NCBI RefSeq assembly: GCF_018991925.1
Contig: NW_024756914.1
Location: 3,269,848 to 3,333,847, forward strand
Length of the DNA stretch: 64,000 nt
Direction of reading: 5' to 3'
From: Homarus americanus
Lineage: Eukaryota > Arthropoda > Malacostraca > Decapoda > Nephropidae
Position 1 is the first letter of the stretch. Every line of letters begins with the position of its first letter. The notes under the pieces are model-generated. The model searched no databases. It was not told the DNA's origin and was given only the letters and a program-made list of their open reading frames with translations. The position numbers and the translations under genes were made by a program. This document shows, one piece after another, positions 48,801 to 58,880 of this stretch.

Positions 48801-50281
48801 GATCATGTCACCCAGGCAGCAGAACTCACCCATGACTCACAACACAGCAGCCTTCAGCACCCCCTCCAGCACTGATCATGTCACCCAGGCAGCAGAACTC
48901 ATCCATGACTCACAACACAGCAGCCTTCAGCACCCCCTCCAGCACTGATCATGTCACCCAGGCAGCAGAACTCATCCATGACTCACACAGCAGCCTTCAG
49001 CACCCCATCCAGCACTGATCATGTCACCCAGGCAGCAGAACCATCCATGACTCACAACACAGCAGCCTTCAGCACCCCCTCCAGCACTGATCATGTCACC
49101 CAGGCAGCAGAACCCATCCATGACTCACAACACAGCAGCCTTCAGCACCCCTCCAGCACTGATCATGTCACCCATGCAGAACTCATCCATGACTCACAAC
49201 ACAGCAGCCTTCAGCAACCCCTCCAAACTGATCATGTCACCCAGGCAGCAGAACTCATCCATGACTCACAACACAGCAGCCTTCAGCACCCCATCCAGAC
49301 TGATCATGTCACCCAGGCAGCAGAACCATCCATGACTCACAACACAGCAGCCTTCAGCACCCTCTCCAGCACTGGCCATGTCACCCAGGCAGCAGAATCA
49401 TCATGACTCACAACACAGCAGCCTTCAGCACCCCTCCAGCACTGATCATGTCACCCAGGCAGCAGAACCCATTCCATGACTCACAACACAGCAGCCTTCA
49501 TCACCCTCTCCAACACTGATCATGTCACCCAGGCAGCAGAACTCATCCATGACTCACAACACAGCAGCCTTCAGCACCCCATCCAGCACTGATCATGTCA
49601 CCCAGGCAGCAGAACCCATTCCATGACTCACAACACAGCAGCCTTCATCACCCTCTCCAACACTGATCATGTCACCCAGGCAGCAGAACTCATCCATGAC
49701 TCACAACACAGCAGCCTTCAGCACCCCATCCAGCACTGATCATGTCACCCAGGCAGCAGAACCCATTCCATGACTCACAACACAGCAGCCTTCATCACCC
49801 TCTCCAACACTGATCATGTCACCCAGGCAGCAGAACTCATCCATGACTCACAACACAGCAGCCTTCAGCACCCCATCCAGCACTGATCATGTCACCCAGG
49901 CAGCAGAACCCATTCCATGACTCACAACACAGCAGCCTTCATCACCCTCTCCAACACTGATCATGTCACCCAGGCAGCAGAACTCATCCATGACTCACAA
50001 CACAGCAGCCTTCAGCACCCCATCCAGCACTGATCATGTCACCCAGGCAGCAGAACCCATTCCATGACTCACAACACAGCAGCCTTCATCACCCCTCCAA
50101 CACTGATCATGTCACCCAGGCAGCAGAACTCATCCATGACTCACAACACAGCAGCCTTCAGCACCCCCTCCAGCACTGGCCATGTCACCCAGGCAGCAGA
50201 ACTCATCCATGACTCACAACACAGCAGCCTTCAGCACCCCCTCCAGCACTGGCCATGTCACCCAGGCAGCAGAACTCATTC
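48787..50281. repeat. 73-bp minisatellite derived from LINE coding sequence, about 20 copies
   Basis: GATCATGTCACCCAGGCAGC recurs every 73 bp (for example 48801, 48874, 48947). On the minus strand each unit can be read as EFCCLGDMISAGGGAEG, matching the LINE motif FCYLGDML-AGGG that lies just upstream of the fragment at 48270-48800. So the array grew out of the element. From about 49430 to 50100 two unit variants alternate (CCCATTCCATG with CATCACCCTCTCC, and CTCATCCATG with CAGCACCCCATCC), giving a 146-147 bp higher-order unit repeated about five times. Unit length is not a multiple of three, so it is not coding. Confidence 0.9.
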
Positions 50282-50389
50282 GCACAGTCCAGGGATGATC
50301 TTCAGTCTTGTCTTGCCGTGGACACATACATACCTGCACATACACATCATTTACAGTCAGCAACATCCTGCAGTCTTCCATCCACTCCA

Positions 50390-50520
50390 CTGCACCTCTT
50401 GTGTACCCACCTTCCTCACTCACTGTACCTCTTGTGTACCCACCTTCCTCACTCACTGTACCTCTTGTGTACCCACCTTCCTCACTCACTGTCGTGTACC
50501 CACCTTCCTCACTCACTGTC
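50390..50520. repeat. 33-bp minisatellite, about 4 copies
   Basis: The unit reads CCTCTTGTGTACCCACCTTC plus CTCACTCACTGTA. The last copy lacks a few bases. Confidence 0.9.
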
Positions 50521-50969
50521 AATATCTTTCTTACTGATAGCATAGAAAAAGATAAGACAGATACTTGTATAATGACAGTTTGACAGATGATATAAATACC
50601 AAGCAGACAGACAGACAGAAATGCAGGTATTGAAAGGCTGATAGAAATATAGATACAGATAGATAAAGATAGACAGTTAGACAAACATAAAGACATACCT
50701 GTAACAGCAGTGTTTCCATGCTCCAGTTGTTAATTTCACAAGGTTTAGTTGTTAACTCATCTGTAACAAACAAACAAAAACATTTAATATACACAACAGT
50801 CTATGATAAAAATATGTCCATAAATTAATAGTCAATCAGGACAGAAGTTGTTTGCTTTACGTGAACTTTCTTGGGACTGTAAACTTTGAATGCTTGTCAT
50901 TTTTACCTTAATATTCCCAGTTAAATTAGTGGTACATTAATATAGTAGCTTAGACAGACAGACAGGTAG

Positions 50970-51060
50970 AATCCCAGTTATCCGGCACCTACGGGGATTC
51001 AGAGGTGCTGGATTAACAGGTTTTCCGTTAGTTCAAACTCGCTCTTGTGATCCCCAATAA
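50970..51060. mobile_element. Pogo/mariner-like terminal sequence
   Basis: CAGTTATCCGGCACCTACGG, then AGGTGCTGGATTAACAGGTT and TTCCGTTAGTT. Known: Tigger/pogo-type ends begin CAGT and repeat a GGCACC/GGTGCCGGAT-like palindrome. The partner end was not found. Confidence 0.4.
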
Positions 51061-51540
51061 ATCCTACAATACACAGTGCTACAGTCTGACCTACCGGTAG
51101 TAAATTCATGTCTCAGATTCTTTTTTTAAACACTTATTAAACTCTATACAAATGATGTGGTTTATAAATAATAAAAATATAGAACAACACAGAGGTACAA
51201 CTTTACATGCTGATTAAGGATCTGTTCACAGTTTAATAATTAATTAATGATTTTTGGAATAATTAAAGATATTTAGAATATTTATAAAGTCAATTACGCT
51301 GTGCCTGCAAGTTTTAAATCACATTTATATACATTCTCGAAATAATAAATAGATACGGACAGATATTGGTAAGCCATATGGATAGACATCCAGTACGGTA
51401 CATAGATTGGCAGACTGACAAATACTTTTATCGATAAATAGATTGACAAATATAAATAAAACTGACTGAGATAGGTATTGATAGATAGATAAATTAATAG
51501 ATATACTGAAAGGCACAAAAAGACACACATAAAGTTAGAT

Positions 51541-51660
51541 CAGTGGTTCCCAACCTCTTCTGTTCTGTGACCCCCTGACAAGATATTATAACTGTGTCAG
51601 GCATCATTAGCTCAGATGGTTTAAACCAGGGTCAGCAACCTCTACACTAATTAGCCACAT
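51541..51660. mobile_element. Two hAT-like transposon left ends
   Basis: CAGTGGTTCCCAACCTC starts near 51541 and CAGGGTCAGCAACCTC near 51629. Both match common hAT terminal sequences. No matching right ends were found in the window, so these are remnants. Confidence 0.5.
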
Positions 51661-51720
51661 TGTAAACAACAAATAAGCCATCACACAGTGTAGTTATGCA
51701 ATATGTATTAAATTTACACA

Positions 51721-52322
51721 CATATATAATGTTAACTTACCACGAGGGTGGGAGGAAGGCCCAAAAATTAACATTTACTCTCAAAATTAAAAAAAATAAA
51801 CAAGACGACCACGTTAGTCCTTTGTTGTTGTTTACCTGCTACACCTTGTCCGATTCTCTCTCTTATCTTTCAGCAATTACAAGTTTTCATTATTAATACT
51901 ATGATAAAAGTATTTTATTAATAAGTATTGCATAGTAAAATTAAATTATACTTTAATTATAATGTTAAATTATTGATTAAATCCCCCCTAATAGTAATAT
52001 ATTAGTATTTAAATAAACTTAAGTCAGTGCTCGGAGAACCGAATAATTTGACAGCATTTACAAATTCACTAAAATATTTTTATACAATACTATTTTGTAT
52101 TTAACTATTTTAAGTTTATTTGTTAATATTTTATTAAAATATAACACTATATATAAGCTTACAACACCATAAAAAACTCGCTATTTTAACTATTTAATGT
52201 TATATAATAGTTAAATAGAGTGCTTTTTAAAATAATTGAACAAATTTTTTGTTAATTTTGTGAGTAAATGTTAATTTGTGGGCCTTCCTCCCTCCCTCGT
52301 GGTAAGTTAACATTATGTATGT
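51721..52322. mobile_element. MITE with about 65-bp terminal inverted repeats
   Basis: The left end (AATGTTAACTTACCACGAGG, continuing through GGAGGAAGGCCC to ACATTTACTC) is the inverted complement of the right end at about 52255-52320 with only a few differences. The 470-bp interior is AT-rich, without coding potential. Target duplication is unclear; TTAA lies within both ends. Confidence 0.82.
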
Positions 52323-52800
52323 ATGGCCGTGTTAACTAGACACAGTACAGTAAGTAAGTAAAGTGGATGTGTGTACTGCCAGCAAGGCCGTGGGCTGGTA
52401 ACGGGTCCCAGACAAAAGCCTGTGGGGTACGAGATGTTGGTTCACACTCAGGATGGGATGGAGAAAGGAAACTCACAATGTGCTCTCTGTATACATGTTG
52501 TATAGGATGTACAATGCAGCTTGGTGCTGGGAAGGCAGCGTGGTTACAAGCGTGATGTAGAGAGAGCTGGTTGGTGAGGATGCTCAGAGGACTAGCTTGT
52601 GGGTCGCCATGTTAGCTGGCTGTAGGTAGAACGAGAGGTAGATCACCACGAGGTCAGGTCTTATATAGCGGAGGTAGGCGTGGCTTAATAGTTGACCTCC
52701 GTCATGTAAGGCGGCGCTGGTTGACCTAGACCACGAGGCATACACTGGGGAATTCGCTGGGTCGGCTACTCAGCGACAAGCGTTTGTAGGGGAGGAACCC

Positions 52801-53269
52801 GTAGGACAAAAGCCCCTCAGTGAAAAAGCAAAATAGGACAGAAGCCCCCTGTTTTTATGTTAAAGAGAGGGTCATTAGAAATATTAAAAAATATATAGAT
52901 TTAAATATTAAGTTATTACAACTTAAATAATTAGAAGATTATAACTCTTTCAGTTTTGATATAGAACATATTAAATAAATAGAAAGGAAAAAGACATATT
53001 TTACCTTCATGTTCATTCTGTATTTACTGAGGTGACCCTAGGGCCCAGTGAGGTCACTGAATGTCAGGGGAGTAACTACCCCAGTTGACAAAACATACGT
53101 CATTGCAGATTTAATAAACATTCCTTGTATACGTCTTAATAACTATAACAGAATTCCCAAAGGTTAGGTTAGAGAAGTGTTCATAAACTGTAAAAAAATA
53201 TAATAACTATTTTTATTTTTTTTTTTTTTTCTCCTGGGGTACTTCTGTCCTAGGGGGCTTTTGTCCTAC
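52801..53269. mobile_element. 469-bp MITE with GTAGGACAAAAGCCCC ends
   Basis: The left end is GTAGGACAAAAGCCCC; the right end is its exact complement at 53254-53269. A second copy of the motif (AGGACAGAAG then CCCC) sits just inside each end. The interior is AT-rich with T-runs near the right end. TA dinucleotides flank a GGACAAAAG core, so the true ends could be two bases in. Confidence 0.75.
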
Positions 53270-53705
53270 ACTCGCTGGTAACACTCGTCTTGTCCACAGT
53301 TTCTCTGTGGATGTCGGTCACGCTAGTTGCACTCCAACTAGGCCCATCGCCAACTCGGCCCAACTTGGCCCATTGCCAACTCAGACCAGGGCTGCTGCTC
53401 ATCCGACTGTCTTAGATATTTTGAGCACTATGAACACGACCAATAAAAGGCCAAGGGAAAACACAACAGAACTTCCAAGCTACAGAGCGGCATCCCTTTG
53501 ATCATCCAACTTCACGTCGTTCGATAGTCATGTATCAGTCGGCGACTTTGTGACTTGACAAGCACTGGGTGTTGTTGTCAGGTCTTCAGGGAGAGTGAGG
53601 TCGCTCTCTGTGGGTACATTGTGTTAGGTCACCTCATGTGAGGTCGTGTAACGCGACACCCCTTCTCAACGACCAGGCTGTTGTATCATCTCAAATCATC
53701 AAAGA

Positions 53706-53760
53706 ATCGACTCTATCTGTGTTCTTCTGGCCAAATAAACTGCTTCAATATCAATACCAG
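53706..53760 (+). mobile_element. Probable LINE 3' tail, second copy
   Basis: Similar to the tail at 46485-46552 over about 40 bases, ending in ATCAAT-type repeats. Confidence 0.4.
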
Positions 53761-54031
53761 GAAATGAGTTTACAAGAACCTCCAGACAAGGCTGAAGACC
53801 CTCGGCCAGGACCATCAAGCTGGTCTCAAGTCACTCCAATGTGACATTCTTTATTCTGTAATTCATCTATGTACGAATTTTCACTAACATACGGTAGAAT
53901 GTTTGAGTTAAAGGCAAGGTAATAAATGTTTTATGTTATGAAGCTGATTTAAACATACGGTAAAATGTTTGAGTTAAAGGTTGGTTATCCGAGCTGGGCC
54001 GAATTGGATGTGGGCCGAGTTGGAAGTGCAC

Positions 54032-54530
54032 CGGTCACACTATAATAACCCGTTATAGTACAAACCCTCTTTACTCACACAGCCAAACTGTGTCTGTGTG
54101 GATGTCGGTCACACTAGAATAACCTGTTATAGTACATCCTTCTTTACTCACACAGCCAAACTGTATCTGTGTGGATGTCGGTCACACTATAATAACCTGT
54201 TATAGTACATCCCTCTTTACTCACACAGCCAAACTGTGTCTGTGTGGATGTCGGTCACACTAGAATAACCTGTTATAGTACATCCTTCTTTACTCACACA
54301 GCCAAACTGTGTCTGTGTGGATGTCGGTCACACTATAATAACCTGTTATAGTACATCCCTCTTTGCTCACACAGCCAAACTGTGTCTGTGTGGATGTCAG
54401 TCACACTAGAATAACCTGTTATAGTACATCCTTCTTTACTCACACAGCCAAACTGTGTCTGTGTGGATGTCGGTCACACTATAATAACCCGTTATAGTAC
54501 ATCCTTCTTTCCTCACACAGCTAAACTGTT
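54032..54530. repeat. 73-bp minisatellite, 7 copies, alternating variants
   Basis: CGGTCACACTA begins at 54032, 54106, 54179, 54252, 54325, 54398 and 54471 (period 73, once 74). Copies alternate between TATAATAACC with CCCTCTTT and TAGAATAACC with CCTTCTTT, a 146-bp dimer. A diverged partial copy is at 53283-53315. The last copy runs into LINE-like coding sequence. Confidence 0.92.
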
Positions 54531-54625
54531 GAATGCTCTGCCTTCTTCTGTGTTTCCATACTCATACACTCTGTCTCACTTCAAAATGCTGGTTTTCCAG
54601 CATCTTCGTGGTTTAGATTAATATA
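54505..54625 (+). mobile_element. LINE ORF2 C-terminal end
   Basis: The plus-strand frame reads HTAKLLNALPSSVFPYSYTL then SHFKMLVFQHLRG and a stop. Known: LWN.LP.SVFP.SY.L..FK..V...L is the usual C-terminus of several LINE ORF2 proteins. The upstream edge lies inside the 73-bp array, so part of the unit (CTCACACAGCCAAACTG) probably comes from this element. Confidence 0.6.
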
Positions 54626-54762
54626 ACCTTTTTATTTTCAAATTTTAATTTATTTTTACTCTTATTTTACCAAAGTTGATTTAGTTACTTGTACAGGGTA
54701 GTTTTCATTTATAAATTGTACTTTTATAAGAATATCATCTCACGCAAAATATTTTGTTTCAG

Positions 54763-54813
54763 ATACTGTGATGTCACATCTCAAGACCAAGTGTAACTAA
54801 GTAGAAGTTCACA
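54763..54813 (+). other. 5' untranslated part of the zinc-finger exon
   Basis: A 3' splice site, TTTTGTTTCAG, ends at 54762. An in-frame TAG at 54802-54804 shows that ATG 54814 is the start. This supports an upstream non-coding exon, not identified. Confidence 0.5.
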
Positions 54814-56100
54814 ATGTCAAGCAGAGATAAAAAGTTCTCCTGTGAGGAATGTGGCAAACAATTTGGCTGCAAGTCTACTCTTCAGAAACATTCACTTGGA
54901 CACAGTGGTGTGAAGGAGTTTGAATGTGAGGAATGTGGGAAACATTTGTCATCTAACTGTAACCTCAAGAAACACATGCTTGTACACAATGGTATAAAGA
55001 AGTTTGAATGTGAGGAATGTGGGAAATGTTTCTCCCAGAAGAGTTCTCTCAAGAATCACATTCGTGTACACAATGGTGTGAAGGAGTTTAAATGTGAGGA
55101 ATGTGGGAAATGTTTCTCCCAGAAGGGTCATCTCAAATCACATCTTCTTGTACACAATGGTGTGAAGGAGTTTGAATGTGAGGAATGTGGGAAACATTTT
55201 GCACTAAAGAGTACTCTCAAGACACACTTTTTTGGACACAGTGGTGTGAAGGAGTTTGAATGTGAGGAATGTGGGAAACATTTTGCACTAAAGAGTACTC
55301 TCAAGACACACATTCTTGGACACAGAGGCATAAAGGAGTTTGAATGTGAGGAATGTGGGAAACATTTTGCACTAAAGAGTACTCTCAAGACCCACATTCG
55401 TGGACACAGTGGTATAAAGGAGTTTGAATGTGAGGAATGTGGGAAATGTTTCTCCCAGAAGGTTCATCTCAAGGCACACATTCTTGTACACAATGGTGTG
55501 AAGGAGTTTGAATGTGAGGAATGTGAGAAATGTTTCTCCCGGAAGAGTGCTCTCAAGACACACATTCTTGTACATCGTGGTATAAAGGAGTTTGAATGTG
55601 AGGAATGTGGGAAGCACTTTACACTAAAGTCTACTCTCAAGAAACACATTCTTGTACACAATGGTGTGAAGGAGTTTAAATGTGAGGAATGTGGGAAACA
55701 TTTCTCATCTACCAGTAATCTCAAGAAACACATTCTTGTACACAATGGTATAAAGGAGTTTAAGTGCGAGGAGTGTGGGAAGTGTTTCTCCCAGAAGAGT
55801 ACTCTCAAGACACACATTCTTGTACACAATGGTATAAAGGAGTTTGAATGTAAGGAATGTGGCAAATATTTCTCCCAGAAGAGTACTCTTAAGACACACA
55901 TTCTTGGACACAGTGGTTTAAAGAAATTTGAATGTGAGGAATGTGGGAAATGTTTCTCCCAGAAGGGTAATCTCAAGACACACATTCTTGGACACAGTGG
56001 TGTGAAGGAGTTTGAATGTGAGGAATGTGGGAAATATTTTGCACTAAAGAGTACTCTCAAGAAACACATTCTTGTACACTGTGGTTATAAAGGAGTTTAA
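54814..56100 (+). CDS. C2H2 zinc-finger protein with 15 tandem fingers
   Basis: Seen: 428 residues, uninterrupted, with 15 fingers of the form FxCEECGKxF-x8-H-x3-H repeated every 28 residues (84 bp) from about residue 9. There is no other domain before them; only eight residues (MSSRDKKF) precede finger 1. Linkers are VHNGVKEF, VHNGIKEF or GHSGVKEF, not the usual TGEKP. Recognition helices fall into few classes: LKSTLKT (fingers 5-7, nearly identical), QKSTLKT, QKGHLKS, STSNLKK, RKSALKT. Known: such arrays bind DNA in the nucleus. Inferred: a lineage-specific, recently amplified gene. The ATG has A at -3 and an in-frame stop 12 bases upstream. Odd: the ORF stops after CGYKGV, caused by an extra T, and a decayed 16th finger follows. 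Whether one long exon is the whole gene is unknown. Confidence 0.9.
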   Translation: MSSRDKKFSCEECGKQFGCKSTLQKHSLGHSGVKEFECEECGKHLSSNCNLKKHMLVHNGIKKFECEECGKCFSQKSSLKNHIRVHNGVKEFKCEECGKCFSQKGHLKSHLLVHNGVKEFECEECGKHFALKSTLKTHFFGHSGVKEFECEECGKHFALKSTLKTHILGHRGIKEFECEECGKHFALKSTLKTHIRGHSGIKEFECEECGKCFSQKVHLKAHILVHNGVKEFECEECEKCFSRKSALKTHILVHRGIKEFECEECGKHFTLKSTLKKHILVHNGVKEFKCEECGKHFSSTSNLKKHILVHNGIKEFKCEECGKCFSQKSTLKTHILVHNGIKEFECKECGKYFSQKSTLKTHILGHSGLKKFECEECGKCFSQKGNLKTHILGHSGVKEFECEECGKYFALKSTLKKHILVHCGYKGV

Positions 56101-56160
56101 ATGTGAGGAATATGGGAAACATTTTGCACTAAAGAGTACTCTCAAGAAATACATTCTTTG
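56074..56160 (+). pseudogene. Decayed 16th zinc finger beyond the stop
   Basis: After an extra T in GGTTATAAAGG the finger sequence continues one frame over: FKCEEYGKHFALKSTLKKYI. The second Cys is Tyr and the first His is Tyr, so even in frame it would not bind zinc. It shows the array was once longer. Confidence 0.85.
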
Positions 56161-56229
56161 AAATTGTTGGGTGAGTGGAATTCGGAGCCGAGCGGAGGAG
56201 GAGGAGTGAGGAGCACTGACGCTCCCGGG

Positions 56230-56465
56230 CGTCAGTCCAGCGTCTGAAACTCCTCCACCCACAGGTAATGTCCAGCTCCTCCGTGTTATACCTCGCCACA
56301 TTAAGTGATTTTGACTTAGTTAATAGTTTGAATATGCAAGTGATACAGTAACGTAACTGATGTGTTTTAAGTGAAGTATTCTTACGCACTTAGCGTCCTT
56401 TTGAAACATTGACGTTCATGTCAACAACCGTCAGTCCAGCGTCTGAAACTCCTCCACCCACAGGT
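56230..56465. repeat. 37-bp direct repeat, 199 bp apart
   Basis: CGTCAGTCCAGCGTCTGAAA plus CTCCTCCACCCACAGGT occurs at 56230-56266 and 56429-56465 without visible mismatch. Each ends in a pyrimidine-rich CACCCACAG/GT that resembles a 3' splice site. Confidence 0.88.
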
Positions 56466-56775
56466 TCCTCTCGGCCAAGAGCCTTGTAGATTGGGACGAC
56501 CTCCACACTAGTTTGGGAGATGAATGAAGGCCAATTGTACTGTGCACATCATTGTCATTCTTAAAATCTCTTTAATTCATATTATGCAACATAACATTCA
56601 AATCCACCGCGCTTGTAGAGTCTCAGAGAACGGGAAACGTTGGTAAAGGATAACTCACCGACTGAATGTTTATAAATTGTTTTATGAATTGTACCCAGGT
56701 ACGGTTATATAATATTAAGTGTATGTACTCATAGCATTAAGGAGAACTCAAGGTATCTATAAGATGTTTGGGAAA

Positions 56776-57432
56776 CAGGGCCGGATTCGGGAGTGGGCAG
56801 CTGCCCAGGGGCCTCCACAATCTGGGGGCTTCCACATATTACAATATTTTATTTATTTGTTTATTCATTTGGATTATTTTTATTTTCATTCTTTAAAATT
56901 CATGTTTATCTATTCCATCACGTAAAACTATGTTCAGCAAGAAGCGTGATAGAAATTAGGCTAGCTACTTGGACAGAACCATTATTTGAGTAGAGGTTTA
57001 TCTGATTAATAATGCAAGGAATCATCTCTCTGTAATAACTAATAATATATTCTTTTCTGTGAAGTCTCTTGAAAATTTTTGACATGTGCAGGAGTAGCTA
57101 TATCAGGGCTGGGCGACATGAATGACTCCAGTCATGTCTCACTTTTGTGTGCGTGTGTGTGTGTTGGGAATTTGTACACTATCAATAAATATACAGTTAA
57201 TTAAAAATTTCCCAATGTTCTAATTTCCTCAATATAACTGCATATGGCTTCAAAATTCTCCAAAGAAGTGTTCAAATTTCAAAATTTTCCCGGGGGGCTT
57301 ACAGCGCCCCCCGGAACTCCCATATGTTTAAGCTCGCTTCACTCGCCACCCCACCCTCTTGGGTAGTTATAATGAGGGGGGCCTCCACAAAGAGGCTGCC
57401 CATGGGCCTCCACAGGTCTAAATCCGGCACTG
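56776..57432. mobile_element. hAT-type MITE with 8-bp target duplication
   Basis: The left end CAGGGCCGGATT and the right end, complement CAGTGCCGGATT, are flanked by TTGGGAAA (56768-56775) and TTGTGAAA (57433-57440), a 7/8 match as expected for hAT. GGGCCTCCACA sequences sit inside both ends. An internal CAGGGCTGGGCGAC near 57107 may be another hAT end. No transposase seen. Confidence 0.8.
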
Positions 57433-57440
57433 TTGTGAAA

Positions 57441-58550
57441 GTCCAATTGATACAGACTAGTGTAATATAAGGATAAGTGTAGATCATGTTTGAAGGTCAT
57501 AATATTTACGTCAGTGAACGATTAGTGGCATAACTACTGCAGTTAGCAGATGAAAATATAAAAGAACAATGATTTGGAAAAAGGATAAATGTATCAGACC
57601 TATGTGAAGTGTTGGAAGTGATCCAGAGACTATGCTTCAAAGAAAATATCTTGTATACCCACGCCATGAAAATACGACGCTAGGCTTTGTTCGGGTTGGC
57701 ACCTAGGCCGCCCCGGGCTACAGTTTTGAGTTAATGATACTGCCCAATTAATTTCCCCAGGAACTGTCAAACCAGACCCTTACTTTAGTATGTAATTTAG
57801 GATTAAGATACATAATTATAAGGCATAAGGTCACAATAGAAAGGAAAATGGAGATGTGAGAACCATAAGAATTCAAAGTGAAAATTAAAAATTGGAAACT
57901 CTAGGCCTACCTCAGGGGGAAGAGCATGGCGTCAGGCCTCATTCGTGCCTTGCTCTTCAACCAAACAGGTCAGTGAACTCCATCGTGCTCCAACCAGCCC
58001 TAAAAAGACTTATTTATCAGTATTTTACATCTTAAAACCTTGCCTGATGTTATAAAGTGAAGTGGTAGTGTATTAGTGTGTGGTGATAAAAGCCCATCAG
58101 GCATTTTGCTCATTCGTGCCTCGCTCTTCAACCAAACAGTTACCACGTGTTCTGAGCGTCAGCCATTACCACACTGTGAGGGCCGCACCATGTGAGGTGA
58201 CTGTTTACGCCGTTATGCCCCTCCACTGTGAACCTGTGGATCCCCTACAGATCACCACCCAGGAGTAGGAGAACATAGTAGTATGTTTGTGAAGATTTGC
58301 AGTCGTCACGTGGAGCGACCTACAATATCAGGCGTAGAAAAGGTACTGGTATGGTTACTTGGGAAGTAACTCCCCTCTACTCATCAAGAGTAGTGTGTGA
58401 ACGAGGTAACTGGTATGTGTACCTAAGAATACCGAGGAGTTCCATACTTGTAGGTGTGGAGTATACCCGGAATGTGGTGCTATGATGTAACATGTGGTAC
58501 TGTAATGTAACATATGTTGCTATGCTCTAACGGGTGGTGCAGGCAGATGT
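57441..58550. other. Intergenic sequence with a 28-bp duplication
   Basis: ATTCGTGCCTTGCTCTTCAA plus CCAAACAG occurs near 57943 and again near 58109 with one difference. No gene recognised. Confidence 0.45.
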
Positions 58551-58880
58551 GTGAGATGTTATGGTAAGAAGGAATGACCGAGGTAAGGAGGTCAGTGATT
58601 GTTATGAAAAATGAAGATGTTAATGTTAATTATTTGATGTAAGATGTATATTGAGGTAAATTGTAATGAAAATAATAGTTGTTCTTCTGAGGAAGGCCAA
58701 CTCTTCTTGTATTTTGACGGGATGCAATATGTTTTATAAGGAATAAATTAGTTAAGTCATGATTGATGTTTCACCCTTCTTCCCACTCTCGATTTGGTCA
58801 ATGAAAAACCCAACCCAGTGCCTAGCTAACTCTGCCCGCTACATACTGTCCAGGGGTCTGGTGGCAGCGACCTTAAAATT
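58551..58880 (+). mobile_element. Possible LTR end with primer-binding-like sequence
   Basis: A TG-initiated stretch with AATAAA at about 58742 ends in CTGTCCA (58852). Six bases later comes TGGTGGCAGCGACC, which resembles the tRNA primer-binding site after Gypsy-type LTRs. The start near 58551 is a guess. No gag/pol follows and no second LTR was found. Confidence 0.3.

Noticed and set aside
48951..49406. 151-codon open frame across the 73-bp array
   Set aside because: The unit length is not a multiple of three and the natural coding strand of the unit is the opposite one (LINE-derived).
55128..56069. Long minus-strand open frames opposite the zinc-finger gene
   Set aside because: Shadows of the 84-bp repeat; the plus strand has the clear C2H2 pattern.
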